From Candidatus Aminicenantota bacterium (lineage in GTDB: Bacteria; Acidobacteriota; Aminicenantia; UBA2199): DNA of 13,457 nucleotides. The notes beneath the pieces are model-generated. The model did not search any database. It saw nothing but the letters and a program-made list of their open reading frames with translations, and was not told the DNA's origin. The stretch lies in the NCBI GenBank assembly GCA_024644125.1, contig JAHELQ010000058.1, positions 1 to 13,457 of the forward strand. Direction: 5' to 3'. This document shows positions 1 through 6,050 of the stretch, piece after piece (position 1 is the stretch's first letter; every line of letters starts with the position of its first letter). A program made the translations under genes and the position numbers.

Positions 1-159
1 CTTCATCGATTTTATTTCGAAGCCCGGTTCGGAAGTCCTGGTAGAATCAAAGATGCCGATGATGCGATGATGCGGATGATCATCGAGAAAGCGAGGGGAC
101 AGGTAAGGGAAAAGATGGAGATGGTATTCCCCTTCCTCATTGGGAAAATGTCAAAATGA
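1..159 (+). CDS. C-terminal fragment of an unidentified protein
   Basis: Frame 1 is open from the first base of the window to a TGA at 157-159 and gives 52 residues. The end of the protein is rich in Met, Lys and Arg (IIEKARGQVREKMEMVFPF) and finishes FLIGKMSK. It looks like an amphipathic C-terminal helix. I do not recognise the family and there is no diagnostic motif. The other two forward frames hit stops early in this stretch. The gene ends two bases before the -35 box of the tetR promoter, so it is probably a separate upstream transcription unit. It could belong to the same regulon as tetR, but nothing here shows that. Confidence 0.5.
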   Translation, partial: LHRFYFEARFGSPGRIKDADDAMMRMIIEKARGQVREKMEMVFPFLIGKMSK

Positions 160-160
160 G

Positions 161-189
161 TTGACTAAAAGCGAATGATCGTTTATTAT
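161..189 (+). promoter_or_regulatory. tetR promoter, sigma70-type, probably giving a leaderless mRNA
   Basis: TTGACT at 161-166 and TATTAT at 184-189 each match the sigma70 consensus in five of six positions and are separated by exactly 17 bases. Transcription would begin about seven bases after the -10 box, near position 196, which is the first base of an in-frame ATG. The earlier in-frame ATG at 175 lies inside the spacer and would not be transcribed from this promoter. The spacer also contains the proposed repressor operator. Confidence 0.7.
168..185. promoter_or_regulatory. Probable TetR operator O1, inside the tetR promoter
   Basis: Read on the minus strand this is TAAACGATCATTCGCTTT, an imperfect palindrome (TAAACGA and TTCGCTT arms). 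Over the first 17 bases it agrees with the site at 791-808 in all but three. It fills the spacer and touches the -10 box of the tetR promoter, which is a standard position for autorepression by a TetR-family protein. The assignment rests on similarity between the two sites and on position. Binding is inferred. Confidence 0.6.
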
Positions 190-195
190 AGAAAA

Positions 196-768
196 ATGAG
201 AACGCAGGATGAAGAGAAGAAAGCCGCTTTGTTCGAAGCGACAGTGAAGCTGGTGAACGAGATCGGGTTCGCCTCCAGCTCGGTGTCGAAGATCGCTAAA
301 ATAGCGAATGTATCTCCATCCACTGTTTATGTGTATTACGAAAACAAGCAAGATCTGCTGGTGTCCACCTACATCGAGCTGAAAGGCCGTCTGGCCAGGG
401 CGGTGCTCGATGATTTCGACGAATCGCTTCCATTGAGGGATATCATGGAACGGTTGTGGATCAATATGTTCAACTATATTTCCAACAATCTTGAATATAA
501 TTCCTATATCGAGCAATTCGCCAATTCTCCCTACGCCTCGTTGGTGGATGTGGAAAAATTGGAAAAGCCGTTTACGAAGGTCCGGAAGGTGTTCCAGAAA
601 GGGATCGAGCAGAAGATCCTCAAGGATGTTGATCCGAATTTTCTGACCGCTTTCACTTTCAAGCCGGTTTCCTTTCTCGCGAATCCGCATTTTTGTCATG
701 GCGTGGAGTATGGCGAAGAGGATATCGTGCGGGCTTTTATCATGGCGTGGGACGCCTTGAAGTTATGA
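196..768 (+). CDS. TetR/AcrR-family transcriptional repressor
   Basis: This is a one-component regulator that should bind a palindromic operator as a dimer and release it on binding a ligand. With the start at 196 it has 190 residues, a normal TetR length. Residues 8-24 form the first helix. The helix-turn-helix is at about 28-50, with SVSKIAKIANVS and the recognition-helix signature PSTVYVYYENKQDLL. The C-terminal ligand/dimer domain (about 60-190) is divergent, so no ligand can be assigned. An in-frame ATG at 175 would add seven residues, but it lies within the predicted promoter and operator and lacks a ribosome binding site; the ATG at 196 coincides with the predicted transcription start. 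The gene is probably autoregulated and likely controls the downstream DUF362 gene, which has a matching operator. A run of nine T at 770-778 follows the stop, without an adjacent strong hairpin. Confidence 0.93.
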   Translation: MRTQDEEKKAALFEATVKLVNEIGFASSSVSKIAKIANVSPSTVYVYYENKQDLLVSTYIELKGRLARAVLDDFDESLPLRDIMERLWINMFNYISNNLEYNSYIEQFANSPYASLVDVEKLEKPFTKVRKVFQKGIEQKILKDVDPNFLTAFTFKPVSFLANPHFCHGVEYGEEDIVRAFIMAWDALKL

Positions 769-790
769 GTTTTTTTTTGTAGTGCTTAGG

Positions 791-808
791 TAAACGAACG
801 TTCGGTTA
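791..808. promoter_or_regulatory. Probable TetR operator O2, in front of the DUF362 gene
   Basis: TAAACGAACGTTCGGTTA is an 18-base palindrome with one mismatched pair (A794/G805) and a perfect ten-base core CGAACGTTCG at 795-804. This is a typical form for TetR-family operators. It overlaps the first two bases of a TATAAA -10-like box at 807-812; the matching -35 box is weak (GCTTAG at 784-789). Its match to O1 in the tetR promoter suggests that the same repressor governs both genes. Confidence 0.65.
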
Positions 809-844
809 TAAATGTGTGGTTTACTGTAATTTCAGTTGAGAGTA

Positions 845-875
845 AAAGGAGCCAGCCGTGAGAATGCGGTTGTAA
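845..875 (+). other. Possible five-codon leader ORF (MRMRL) with a strong ribosome binding site
   Basis: AAAGGAG at 845-851 is a near-ideal Shine-Dalgarno sequence. Six bases later GTG at 858-860 opens a reading frame AGA-ATG-CGG-TTG-TAA, encoding Met-Arg-Met-Arg-Leu, with the stop at 873-875. It sits in the roughly 97-base leader expected for the DUF362 transcript, which has its own ribosome binding site at 905-909. Short Arg-rich leader peptides are known in translational attenuators, and Met-Arg-Leu is a known macrolide-dependent arrest sequence. It may instead be chance, since five codons cannot be tested for coding bias. Confidence 0.3.
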
Positions 876-894
876 CGCGGTGATATTGGCTGGT
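851..894 (+). other. Weak hairpin in the DUF362 mRNA leader
   Basis: CCAGCC at 852-857 can pair with GGCTGG at 888-893, extended by G-U pairs on both sides, around a loop that contains the five-codon ORF. A smaller GCG/CGC stem (866-868 with 876-878) lies inside. The outer stem begins at the last base of the leader ORF's Shine-Dalgarno and ends 11 bases before that of the DUF362 gene. It could couple the two, but pairing is modest and no known riboswitch class is recognisable. Confidence 0.3.
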
Positions 895-915
895 AAGAGG
901 TAGTGGGAGAAAAGC

Positions 916-1986
916 ATGTCAAACGTTTATTATAAAAAAGTGGATGCAGGCACAACGGTCGATGAGGTTCGACTGATGTCCCGGCAGTTGTTGGAAGAGA
1001 TTGTCGAACGGGAAAATGTGGAACTCTCGGAAAAGGTACCCTTGAAAGTACATTTTGGCGAGAAAGGTAACGCTACATTTATCAAATCGGAAAACTACGA
1101 AGGGATCATCGATTATCTAAGGGAGAAGGGTATCGACACCTGCTACATGGAGACGAGCGTAATGTACGGGGGGCAACGGTACAATAAAGAGTTGCATGTA
1201 AAGACCGCCGCGGAGCATGGATTTAACCAGCTTCCGATCGTCATTGCCGATGGGGAGCAGGGTGAGGTGTTCGTCGAAGTGGAGGTCGATTTGAAGCATT
1301 TCAAGACATGCAAGATCGGTGGGGCGTTTCTCGATTACGACCAATTGTTTGTCGTGTCTCATTTCAAGGGGCATATGATGGCGGGGTTTGGCGGGGCGAT
1401 CAAGCAGCTAGCGATGGGCCACGCTTCAAAAGGGGGGAAACTGGCCATGCATATGGGCATCAAACCAAGGATTGTCAATCGAAAATGCAAGAAGTGCAAT
1501 CTTTGCCAAACGCGTTGTAATGAGGACGCGATCACTATCGGGAAAAAATCGTTCATCGACCACGAGACGTGCGTCGGTTGTGGAGCTTGTGTCGCCATAT
1601 GCCCCAACAAGGCGGTCTCGATTATCTCGGCAAAAGGGTTGTACAATGGTTTGTTGTCGGGGAAAAAGTTCAGGGAGAAGTTGGTGGAATACGCCTATGC
1701 CGCGCAAAAAGGTAAGAAGAACATCTACTTCAACTTCGCCATAAACGTCACTAAAGGCTGCGATTGCGAACCGAAAAAAATGAGCCCCATCATGGAGGAT
1801 TTTGGAATCTTCGTCTCGACCGATCCTGTGGCTATCGACAAGGTATGCCTCGATATGGCCAGAGATAGGGGCAACGTTTTCAAAGGGGGCGAGCAACTTG
1901 TATATGCAGAGAAAGTAGGACTCGGGTCCACTAAATATCGACTTCTCCTGTCCCCCGCTACTGCCGCTACTGGAAAAGGAAGATGA
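916..1986 (+). CDS. DUF362 family protein with two [4Fe-4S] ferredoxin motifs
   Basis: The protein has 356 residues and is probably cytoplasmic; no signal peptide is seen. The DUF362 domain begins near residue 40 (KVHFGEKGN at 44-52) and continues with the conserved blocks VVSHFKGHMMAGFGGAIK (146-163), STDPVAIDKVCLD (301-313) and a C-terminal GLGSTKY. A bacterial-type ferredoxin segment is inserted at about 187-236. Cluster 1 cysteines are C191, C194, C197 and C201; cluster 2 cysteines are C219, C222, C225 and C229. The fourth Cys of cluster 1 is followed by Asn instead of the usual Pro. A further C282-x-C284 pair may be structural. DUF362 proteins are thought to be redox proteins of unknown substrate, so no reaction is assigned. 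GGGAG at 905-909 supports the ATG at 916. TetR control is suggested by the operator at 791-808. The last codons overlap the 3' end of the convergent antiporter gene by 20 bases. Confidence 0.93.
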   Translation: MSNVYYKKVDAGTTVDEVRLMSRQLLEEIVERENVELSEKVPLKVHFGEKGNATFIKSENYEGIIDYLREKGIDTCYMETSVMYGGQRYNKELHVKTAAEHGFNQLPIVIADGEQGEVFVEVEVDLKHFKTCKIGGAFLDYDQLFVVSHFKGHMMAGFGGAIKQLAMGHASKGGKLAMHMGIKPRIVNRKCKKCNLCQTRCNEDAITIGKKSFIDHETCVGCGACVAICPNKAVSIISAKGLYNGLLSGKKFREKLVEYAYAAQKGKKNIYFNFAINVTKGCDCEPKKMSPIMEDFGIFVSTDPVAIDKVCLDMARDRGNVFKGGEQLVYAEKVGLGSTKYRLLLSPATAATGKGR

Positions 1987-2926
1987 AGATGATGTAGAGG
2001 GGGAAGAGGGCGAGCAGGAGGGCAGCCTCCCATCGGTCCAATTTGCCTTTTTCGCCGGTGAACATGGCGGCGAAAAAAATCAGGCTGGCGGCCAGAAGGA
2101 ACGTTAGATCGGTGTTGAATGACAGGTTGTATTCCACCGGACGGATCAAGCTGCTGATGCCCATGATAAAGAGGAGGTTGAAGATGTTGGACCCGACGAC
2201 ATTGCCTACGGCGATGTCGTCGTGCTTTTTGAAGGCCGCAACAACGGATGTGGCCAATTCGGGAAACGATGTGCCGCCGGCAACGATTGTCGCTCCGATT
2301 AGTTTCTCGCTCATTCCGATGATTTTGGAGATTGTGACGGCGTTGTTGACCACCAGTTCGCCGCCAAGAAAAAGGCCGGCGAATCCCAATGAGATGAACA
2401 GGATGGATTGCCGGAGGGGTGATGGCGCTGCGGCTGTATCATGATTGTTCCGGTTTTTATGTAATTGGAGTACAAGGTAGGCGATGAAAAGGGCGAAAAG
2501 CGCCAGCAAAACCAGGGAATCCAGTCTCGATATCCTGCGTTGGGCGGCGGTTTTGAACAATTGGTCGTTTGCCAGCAAGAAAAACACCGCGGTTACCGCA
2601 AGCGCGAACGGCAATTCTTTCATTACCGTGTTCCTCTGGACTTTGAGCGGGAAAATGAGTCCGGCGATACCAAGGATCAATGCCAGATTGAAGATGTTGG
2701 ACCCGATGATGTTTCCCAGGACGATGTCGCTCTCCCCTTTGATACTGGAAAAAATGTTGACCGCCAGCTCCGGCGCGGATGTTCCGAAGGCGACGATGGT
2801 GAGTCCGATGATCAATTCGGAGATATTGAACCGGCGAGCGATTTTCGCCGCTCCGTCCACCAGGAGATCGGCTCCTTTCACTACCAGGATCAATCCCCCG
2901 ATCAAACCAAGAATTGGCAGTGTCAT
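1967..2926 (-). CDS. Calcium/cation antiporter of the CaCA superfamily (YrbG-like)
   Basis: This inner-membrane exchanger of 319 residues is the normal size for bacterial YrbG-like members, which move Ca2+ out against Na+ or H+. The sequence is almost wholly hydrophobic with about ten membrane segments. It has the two inverted alpha repeats typical of the family: GTSAPEL at 48-54 with GNIIGSNIFN at 71-80, and GTSFPEL at 218-224 with GNVVGSNIFN at 241-250. The paired acidic ion ligands are E53 and E223. A short polar loop (about 155-172) separates the halves. Both GSN motifs carry Asn, and I cannot tell from this whether Na+ or H+ is the counter-ion. The ATG at 2926 has no ribosome binding site but lies six bases after a consensus -10 box, so the transcript is probably leaderless. 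The neighbours do not suggest a specific role. Confidence 0.95.
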   Translation of the reverse strand: MTLPILGLIGGLILVVKGADLLVDGAAKIARRFNISELIIGLTIVAFGTSAPELAVNIFSSIKGESDIVLGNIIGSNIFNLALILGIAGLIFPLKVQRNTVMKELPFALAVTAVFFLLANDQLFKTAAQRRISRLDSLVLLALFALFIAYLVLQLHKNRNNHDTAAAPSPLRQSILFISLGFAGLFLGGELVVNNAVTISKIIGMSEKLIGATIVAGGTSFPELATSVVAAFKKHDDIAVGNVVGSNIFNLLFIMGISSLIRPVEYNLSFNTDLTFLLAASLIFFAAMFTGEKGKLDRWEAALLLALFPLYIIFIFLFQ

Positions 2927-2932
2927 GCTATA

Positions 2933-2961
2933 ATTATACTATAGACGGCAAATATTTTCAT
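2933..2961 (-). promoter_or_regulatory. Antiporter promoter, apparently leaderless
   Basis: On the minus strand, TATAAT (2938 down to 2933) is a perfect -10 box and ATGAAA (2961 down to 2956) a four-of-six -35 match, 17 bases apart. Only six bases separate the -10 box from the antiporter ATG, which puts the predicted start of transcription at the A of the start codon. There is no Shine-Dalgarno sequence. Confidence 0.55.
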
Positions 2962-3066
2962 TTTTTATTTTTCCCGCCTTTTGATAATGGCGGGGGATGA
3001 ATGAATCTGTTTGGATGTTGAAAAAATGTATCTGTTTTCCCGGTGCTTTTTAGAATCGAAATAGTG

Positions 3067-3072
3067 TATAAT
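3067..3072 (+). promoter_or_regulatory. -10 box for the O-methyltransferase gene
   Basis: TATAAT at 3067-3072 would give a leader of about 39 bases carrying the Shine-Dalgarno AGAGGAG at 3105-3111, six bases before the ATG at 3118. No good -35 box is present at 16-18 bases upstream; the closest is TGCTTT at 3044-3049. The rest of 2927-3117 is AT-rich with no gene. Confidence 0.45.
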
Positions 3073-3117
3073 TGAAGCTTGACTATTTCCAAATGATTAT
3101 CTTTAGAGGAGTTTTTC

Positions 3118-3744
3118 ATGGAATTACTACACGCTGGTATTGACAGCTATCTTCAGGAATTGTTGCCGGACCGGGATGCGATTTTTCTGGAAATGGAGCG
3201 GTATGCCGCCGGGGAAGAGTTTCCTCTGGTGGGGCCACAAGTGGGGCACTTGTTGGAGATTCTGGCACGGAGTGTCGAGGCTGAATCTGTCATCGAGTTG
3301 GGGTCGGGATTTGGTTATTCCGCGTTATGGTTTGCCCGGGCCATGCTGGACGGGGACAGGTTGATCCAGACCGATATGAAAGAGGAAAATGCCGGATTAT
3401 CAAAATCTTTTTTTGAAAAGGCGGGTTTTGGCAATCTATACGACTTCCGCGTCGGCGATGCTCTGCAAGTGCTGGAGCAAGAGGAAGGGCATTTCGATAT
3501 TATCTTCAACGATTTATTCAAAGAGCATTATCCCAGGGTAATCGATCTCGCTTACAAACGGTTGCGGCCCGGAGGATTGCTGATCTCCGACAACACGTTA
3601 TGGCGGGGTAGGGTTTTGGAGCAACAACCGGATGGGAAAACGCGCGGTGTGCTGCAATTCAATCAGGCGCTCAAGGAGCACCGGGGATTTTTGACGGTTC
3701 AACTTCCTTTACGCGACGGTGTGTCGTTATCGTATAAAGTCTAA
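3118..3744 (+). CDS. SAM-dependent O-methyltransferase, cation-dependent catechol/caffeoyl-CoA type
   Basis: The 208-residue protein matches the usual 200-220 residues of the bacterial O-methyltransferase family (COG4122 type), a cytoplasmic enzyme that transfers methyl from S-adenosylmethionine to a hydroxyl, often of a catechol. The SAM-binding motif I is VIELGSGFGYSAL at 58-70. The divalent-metal ligands expected from catechol O-methyltransferase are present: D132 in FNDLFKEHY (aligning with FLDHWKDRY), and D158 and N159 in ISDNTLWRGRV. Family signatures PLVGPQVGHLLEIL (36-49) and a C-terminal LPLRDGVSLSYK are also seen. The ATG is set by a strong Shine-Dalgarno. The gene stands alone with its own -10 box and terminator. 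The acceptor substrate is unknown. Confidence 0.93.
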   Translation: MELLHAGIDSYLQELLPDRDAIFLEMERYAAGEEFPLVGPQVGHLLEILARSVEAESVIELGSGFGYSALWFARAMLDGDRLIQTDMKEENAGLSKSFFEKAGFGNLYDFRVGDALQVLEQEEGHFDIIFNDLFKEHYPRVIDLAYKRLRPGGLLISDNTLWRGRVLEQQPDGKTRGVLQFNQALKEHRGFLTVQLPLRDGVSLSYKV

Positions 3745-3761
3745 GGGATAGCGCTTGGTTC

Positions 3762-3797
3762 AAGCGACGGCCGCGAGCGGCCGCCGCTTTGTTTATT
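3762..3797 (+). terminator. Rho-independent terminator of the methyltransferase gene
   Basis: AAGCG at 3762-3766 and CGGCCGC at 3768-3774 pair with GCGGCCG at 3777-3783 and CGCTT at 3785-3789. One A/C mismatch interrupts the stem, which is very GC-rich with a tiny loop. The + strand tail TTTGTTTATT (3788-3797) is T-rich but interrupted. A second hairpin, CGCTTG/CAAGCG at 3752-3766, overlaps and would be mutually exclusive. On the minus strand the stem has no T tract, so it serves htpG less well. Confidence 0.6.
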
Positions 3798-3800
3798 GTG

Positions 3801-5837
3801 TCAGCTTTCGTTGATATCGTGAGCTTCCACCATCAGATTCGTTAGACGGCGGGAGAATTCAGCCGGATCTTCCAGCTCGTATCCCTCGATCAACATGGCC
3901 TGGGAATAGAGCACTTCGCTGTAATCTTTCATTTTTTCCGAATCTTTATCGGTCTTGAAGATGTTCTGCAACACAGGGAATATTTTGTGCCGGGGGTTGA
4001 TTTCCAGGATTTTCCCGGCTTTGGGGGTGATCTGGTTGGCGCTGCGAAGCAATTGCTCCATGTTGAAGGTAACGCCGCTGCTGGTGGTCACCAAACATAC
4101 GGGGCTGGATTTGAGACGGCGGCTCAATTTGACTCCTTTGACCCGGTCGCCGAGGTTTTTCTGGATAAGGGCCAGGAGTTCCTTGTTTTGTTCTTCCAAT
4201 TCCTGAACGTCGTCTTTGGGTTTGTCTTCCTCTTTTTTTTCCTCTTTCTGCTTGTCTTTGTCTTTGGTTTTGTCCGCCGGGATGATGTCGTCGATGTTGA
4301 AGTCTTCGCGGATGACGGATTTCAATTTTTTGCCGTCGTATTCATCGAGATTCTGGGTCAGGAATTCGTCGATCTTATCGACGAAGTAGAGGATTTCCAC
4401 ATCTTTTTCCCGGAAGATTTCCATCTGGGGCATCCGGTGAATGGTATCGATATCTTTTCCGGTGGCAAAGAAGATTTCTTTTTGGCCTTCGGGCATGCGC
4501 TGCACGTACTCTTTCAGCGTGGTCATCCCTTCGCCGGATTTGGAAGAGGGGAAGAGCAAAAGGTCTTGTAACGACTCTTTGTTCTTGTATTTCATGTAGA
4601 TGCCGCCCTTGAGGGCTTTGCCCATCTGCTCCCAGAGTTCCTCGTATTTTTTCCTCTCTTTCTCCATTAATTTTTCCAGCGCTTTGAGTACTTTCTTCTC
4701 CAGATTTTTTCCAATGATTTTCAACTGGTCGTCATGCTGGAGAATTTCCCGCGAAATGTTGAGGGAAAAATCGGGAGAATCCACCAAACCGCGAACAAAC
4801 CGCAAGTGGTCGGGCAACAGGTCTTTGCAGTCTTTCATCACAAAGACGTGATTTGCATAGAGCTGGATGCCGTCAGAGTAGTTTTTGTCATAGAGATTGG
4901 AAGGGGCTCTCGACGGAACGAACAGGAGCGCGGTGTATTGCACCTGGCCTTCGGCTTTGACGTGAATTACGTCCGCTAGATCGTTCCAGTCGTGGAAATG
5001 GTGTTTGTAGAATTGGAAGTATTCGTCGTCGGTGATTTTCCGCTTGTCTTTTTCCCAGATGGGGGTCATGGAGTTGAGGGTTTTGTTCTCGATGATTGTC
5101 TGCGGTTCGGCGTCTTCAATGGTTTTTCCCTCTTTGTCCCTGGGTTTTTCTTCCCGAACGAAGTCCATTTTAATGGGGTAAATGATGTAGTTGGAATATT
5201 TTTCCACCAGGTTTCTGATAGTGTAAGGATTGAGGAAATCCTCTTCCGGTTTGTCTTTGTCGCAGCAATTCTCGCGGATGTGGAGGATGATCTCGGTACC
5301 CCGTTTTTCTTTTTCCACCTCTTCGATGGTATAGGAGCCGTCTCCTTCGGATTCCCAGCGAACGCCTTTTGCCTGTCCCGGGGCGCGGGTGGTCAGGGTA
5401 ACTTTTTCCGCCACCATGAAGGCGGAGTAGAAACCGACGCCGAATTTTCCGATTAGTTCGACATTTTTGTTTTCATTCAATTTCAAGTTTTCGAGGAATG
5501 ATTTGGAACCGGATCTGGCGATGGTGCCGATGTTGTCTATCACTTCCTGGAACGCCATACCGATTCCGTTGTCGCTGATCAAGAGAGTCCGGGCTTCTCG
5601 GTTGACATCCATGACGATCGTGAATTCGCTCTCATCCCCTTCGAGCATTTCAGGGTTGGTGAGGGCGTGAAATTTGATTTTATCGATGGCGTCCGATGCG
5701 TTGGAGATTAACTCCCGCAAGAAAATTTCCCTATGGGTATAGAGGGAATTTACCATCAGGTTCAGCAACTCCTTTGTTTCTGCCTGGAAGGAGTGGGTGC
5801 TTCTCTTTTTCTTATCTTGTTTCTGTTTTTCAGGCAT
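3801..5837 (-). CDS. htpG: Molecular chaperone HtpG (bacterial Hsp90)
   Basis: This ATP-dependent cytosolic chaperone dimer refolds and holds client proteins. It has 678 residues, about 50 more than the typical 620-635. The N-terminal GHKL ATPase domain (about 14-235) has RELISNASDA with catalytic E42 and Mg-binding N46, ISDNGIGM (87-94) with D89, and the lid/glycine motif GKFGVGFYSAF (130-140). The middle domain holds the catalytic arginine R363 in SLNISREIL. The C-terminal dimerisation domain runs from about 547 to the end. A short polar segment at about 232-250 links the N and middle domains. A second, very charged Lys/Glu/Asp segment at about 522-546 is not normal for bacterial HtpG. The start is supported by GGAGGA at 5847-5842, four bases before the ATG. 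No CIRCE element or sigma32-type promoter is visible, so heat control is not evident. The gene appears monocistronic. Confidence 0.97.
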   Translation of the reverse strand: MPEKQKQDKKKRSTHSFQAETKELLNLMVNSLYTHREIFLRELISNASDAIDKIKFHALTNPEMLEGDESEFTIVMDVNREARTLLISDNGIGMAFQEVIDNIGTIARSGSKSFLENLKLNENKNVELIGKFGVGFYSAFMVAEKVTLTTRAPGQAKGVRWESEGDGSYTIEEVEKEKRGTEIILHIRENCCDKDKPEEDFLNPYTIRNLVEKYSNYIIYPIKMDFVREEKPRDKEGKTIEDAEPQTIIENKTLNSMTPIWEKDKRKITDDEYFQFYKHHFHDWNDLADVIHVKAEGQVQYTALLFVPSRAPSNLYDKNYSDGIQLYANHVFVMKDCKDLLPDHLRFVRGLVDSPDFSLNISREILQHDDQLKIIGKNLEKKVLKALEKLMEKERKKYEELWEQMGKALKGGIYMKYKNKESLQDLLLFPSSKSGEGMTTLKEYVQRMPEGQKEIFFATGKDIDTIHRMPQMEIFREKDVEILYFVDKIDEFLTQNLDEYDGKKLKSVIREDFNIDDIIPADKTKDKDKQKEEKKEEDKPKDDVQELEEQNKELLALIQKNLGDRVKGVKLSRRLKSSPVCLVTTSSGVTFNMEQLLRSANQITPKAGKILEINPRHKIFPVLQNIFKTDKDSEKMKDYSEVLYSQAMLIEGYELEDPAEFSRRLTNLMVEAHDINES

Positions 5838-5897
5838 TTGGTCCTCCTGGATATATAAAAATTACATTCCTAAATCTGCTATTTTTGATTTGGAACT

Positions 5898-5926
5898 TAT
5901 ATAGATTGATATTTTATAAAAAACAA
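5898..5926 (-). promoter_or_regulatory. Tentative htpG promoter
   Basis: In the gene-free 5838-6050 stretch, the minus strand has TTGTTT (5926 down to 5921) and TATATA (5903 down to 5898) with a 17-base spacer, giving a leader of about 54 bases that contains the htpG Shine-Dalgarno. The region is so AT-rich that other pairs can be drawn, such as TTTACA with TATAAA at 15 bases. No heat-shock consensus is recognisable. Confidence 0.35.
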
Positions 5927-6033
5927 TACCTCTTGTAAAGCCCTTAAATGAAAGACGGGGGTCTTCTTTTTTTATGGAGTTTGTGCTAGCATTTGATTTG
6001 AATGTAGTTTTTTTTTAGAATACGCTCAGAGAG

Positions 6034-6045
6034 TATAATCAGGAG
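6034..6045 (+). promoter_or_regulatory. -10-like box and Shine-Dalgarno of the sulfatase/TPR gene
   Basis: TATAAT at 6034-6039 is directly followed by AGGAG at 6041-6045, which is five bases before the ATG at 6051. If the -10 box is used, transcription would start at about 6046 and exclude the AGGAG, so the two signals are partly incompatible. The -35 position holds only a T run. Either the promoter lies further upstream or this is another near-leaderless start. Confidence 0.35.
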
Positions 6046-6050
6046 ATACA

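Noticed and set aside
744..778. GGCGT-GGG-ACGCC hairpin and T run after tetR as a terminator
   Set aside because: Thirteen bases separate the stem from the T run, too far for an intrinsic terminator; kept only as a note.
1426..1896. 156-residue minus-strand ORF
   Set aside because: Shadow of the DUF362 gene, whose Fe-S motifs and conserved blocks prove the + frame.
2972..2995. CCCGCC/GGCGGG hairpin as a terminator
   Set aside because: The T-rich stretch precedes the stem on the + strand and no T run follows it on either strand; it lies between divergent genes.
3987..4571. 194-residue + strand ORF
   Set aside because: It is antisense to htpG, and its Phe/Val-rich composition is what the reverse complement of Lys/Glu/Asp-rich codons produces. 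No ribosome binding site or family match.
5838..5950. CIRCE or sigma32-type heat-shock control of htpG
   Set aside because: Neither TTAGCACTC/GAGTGCTAA repeats nor a CTTGAA with CCCCAT box is present.
5952..5973. AAGAC-GGGG-GTCTT hairpin followed by seven T
   Set aside because: Looks like a small terminator, but the stem is only five pairs and it lies between divergent genes, with no + strand transcript that would need ending there.
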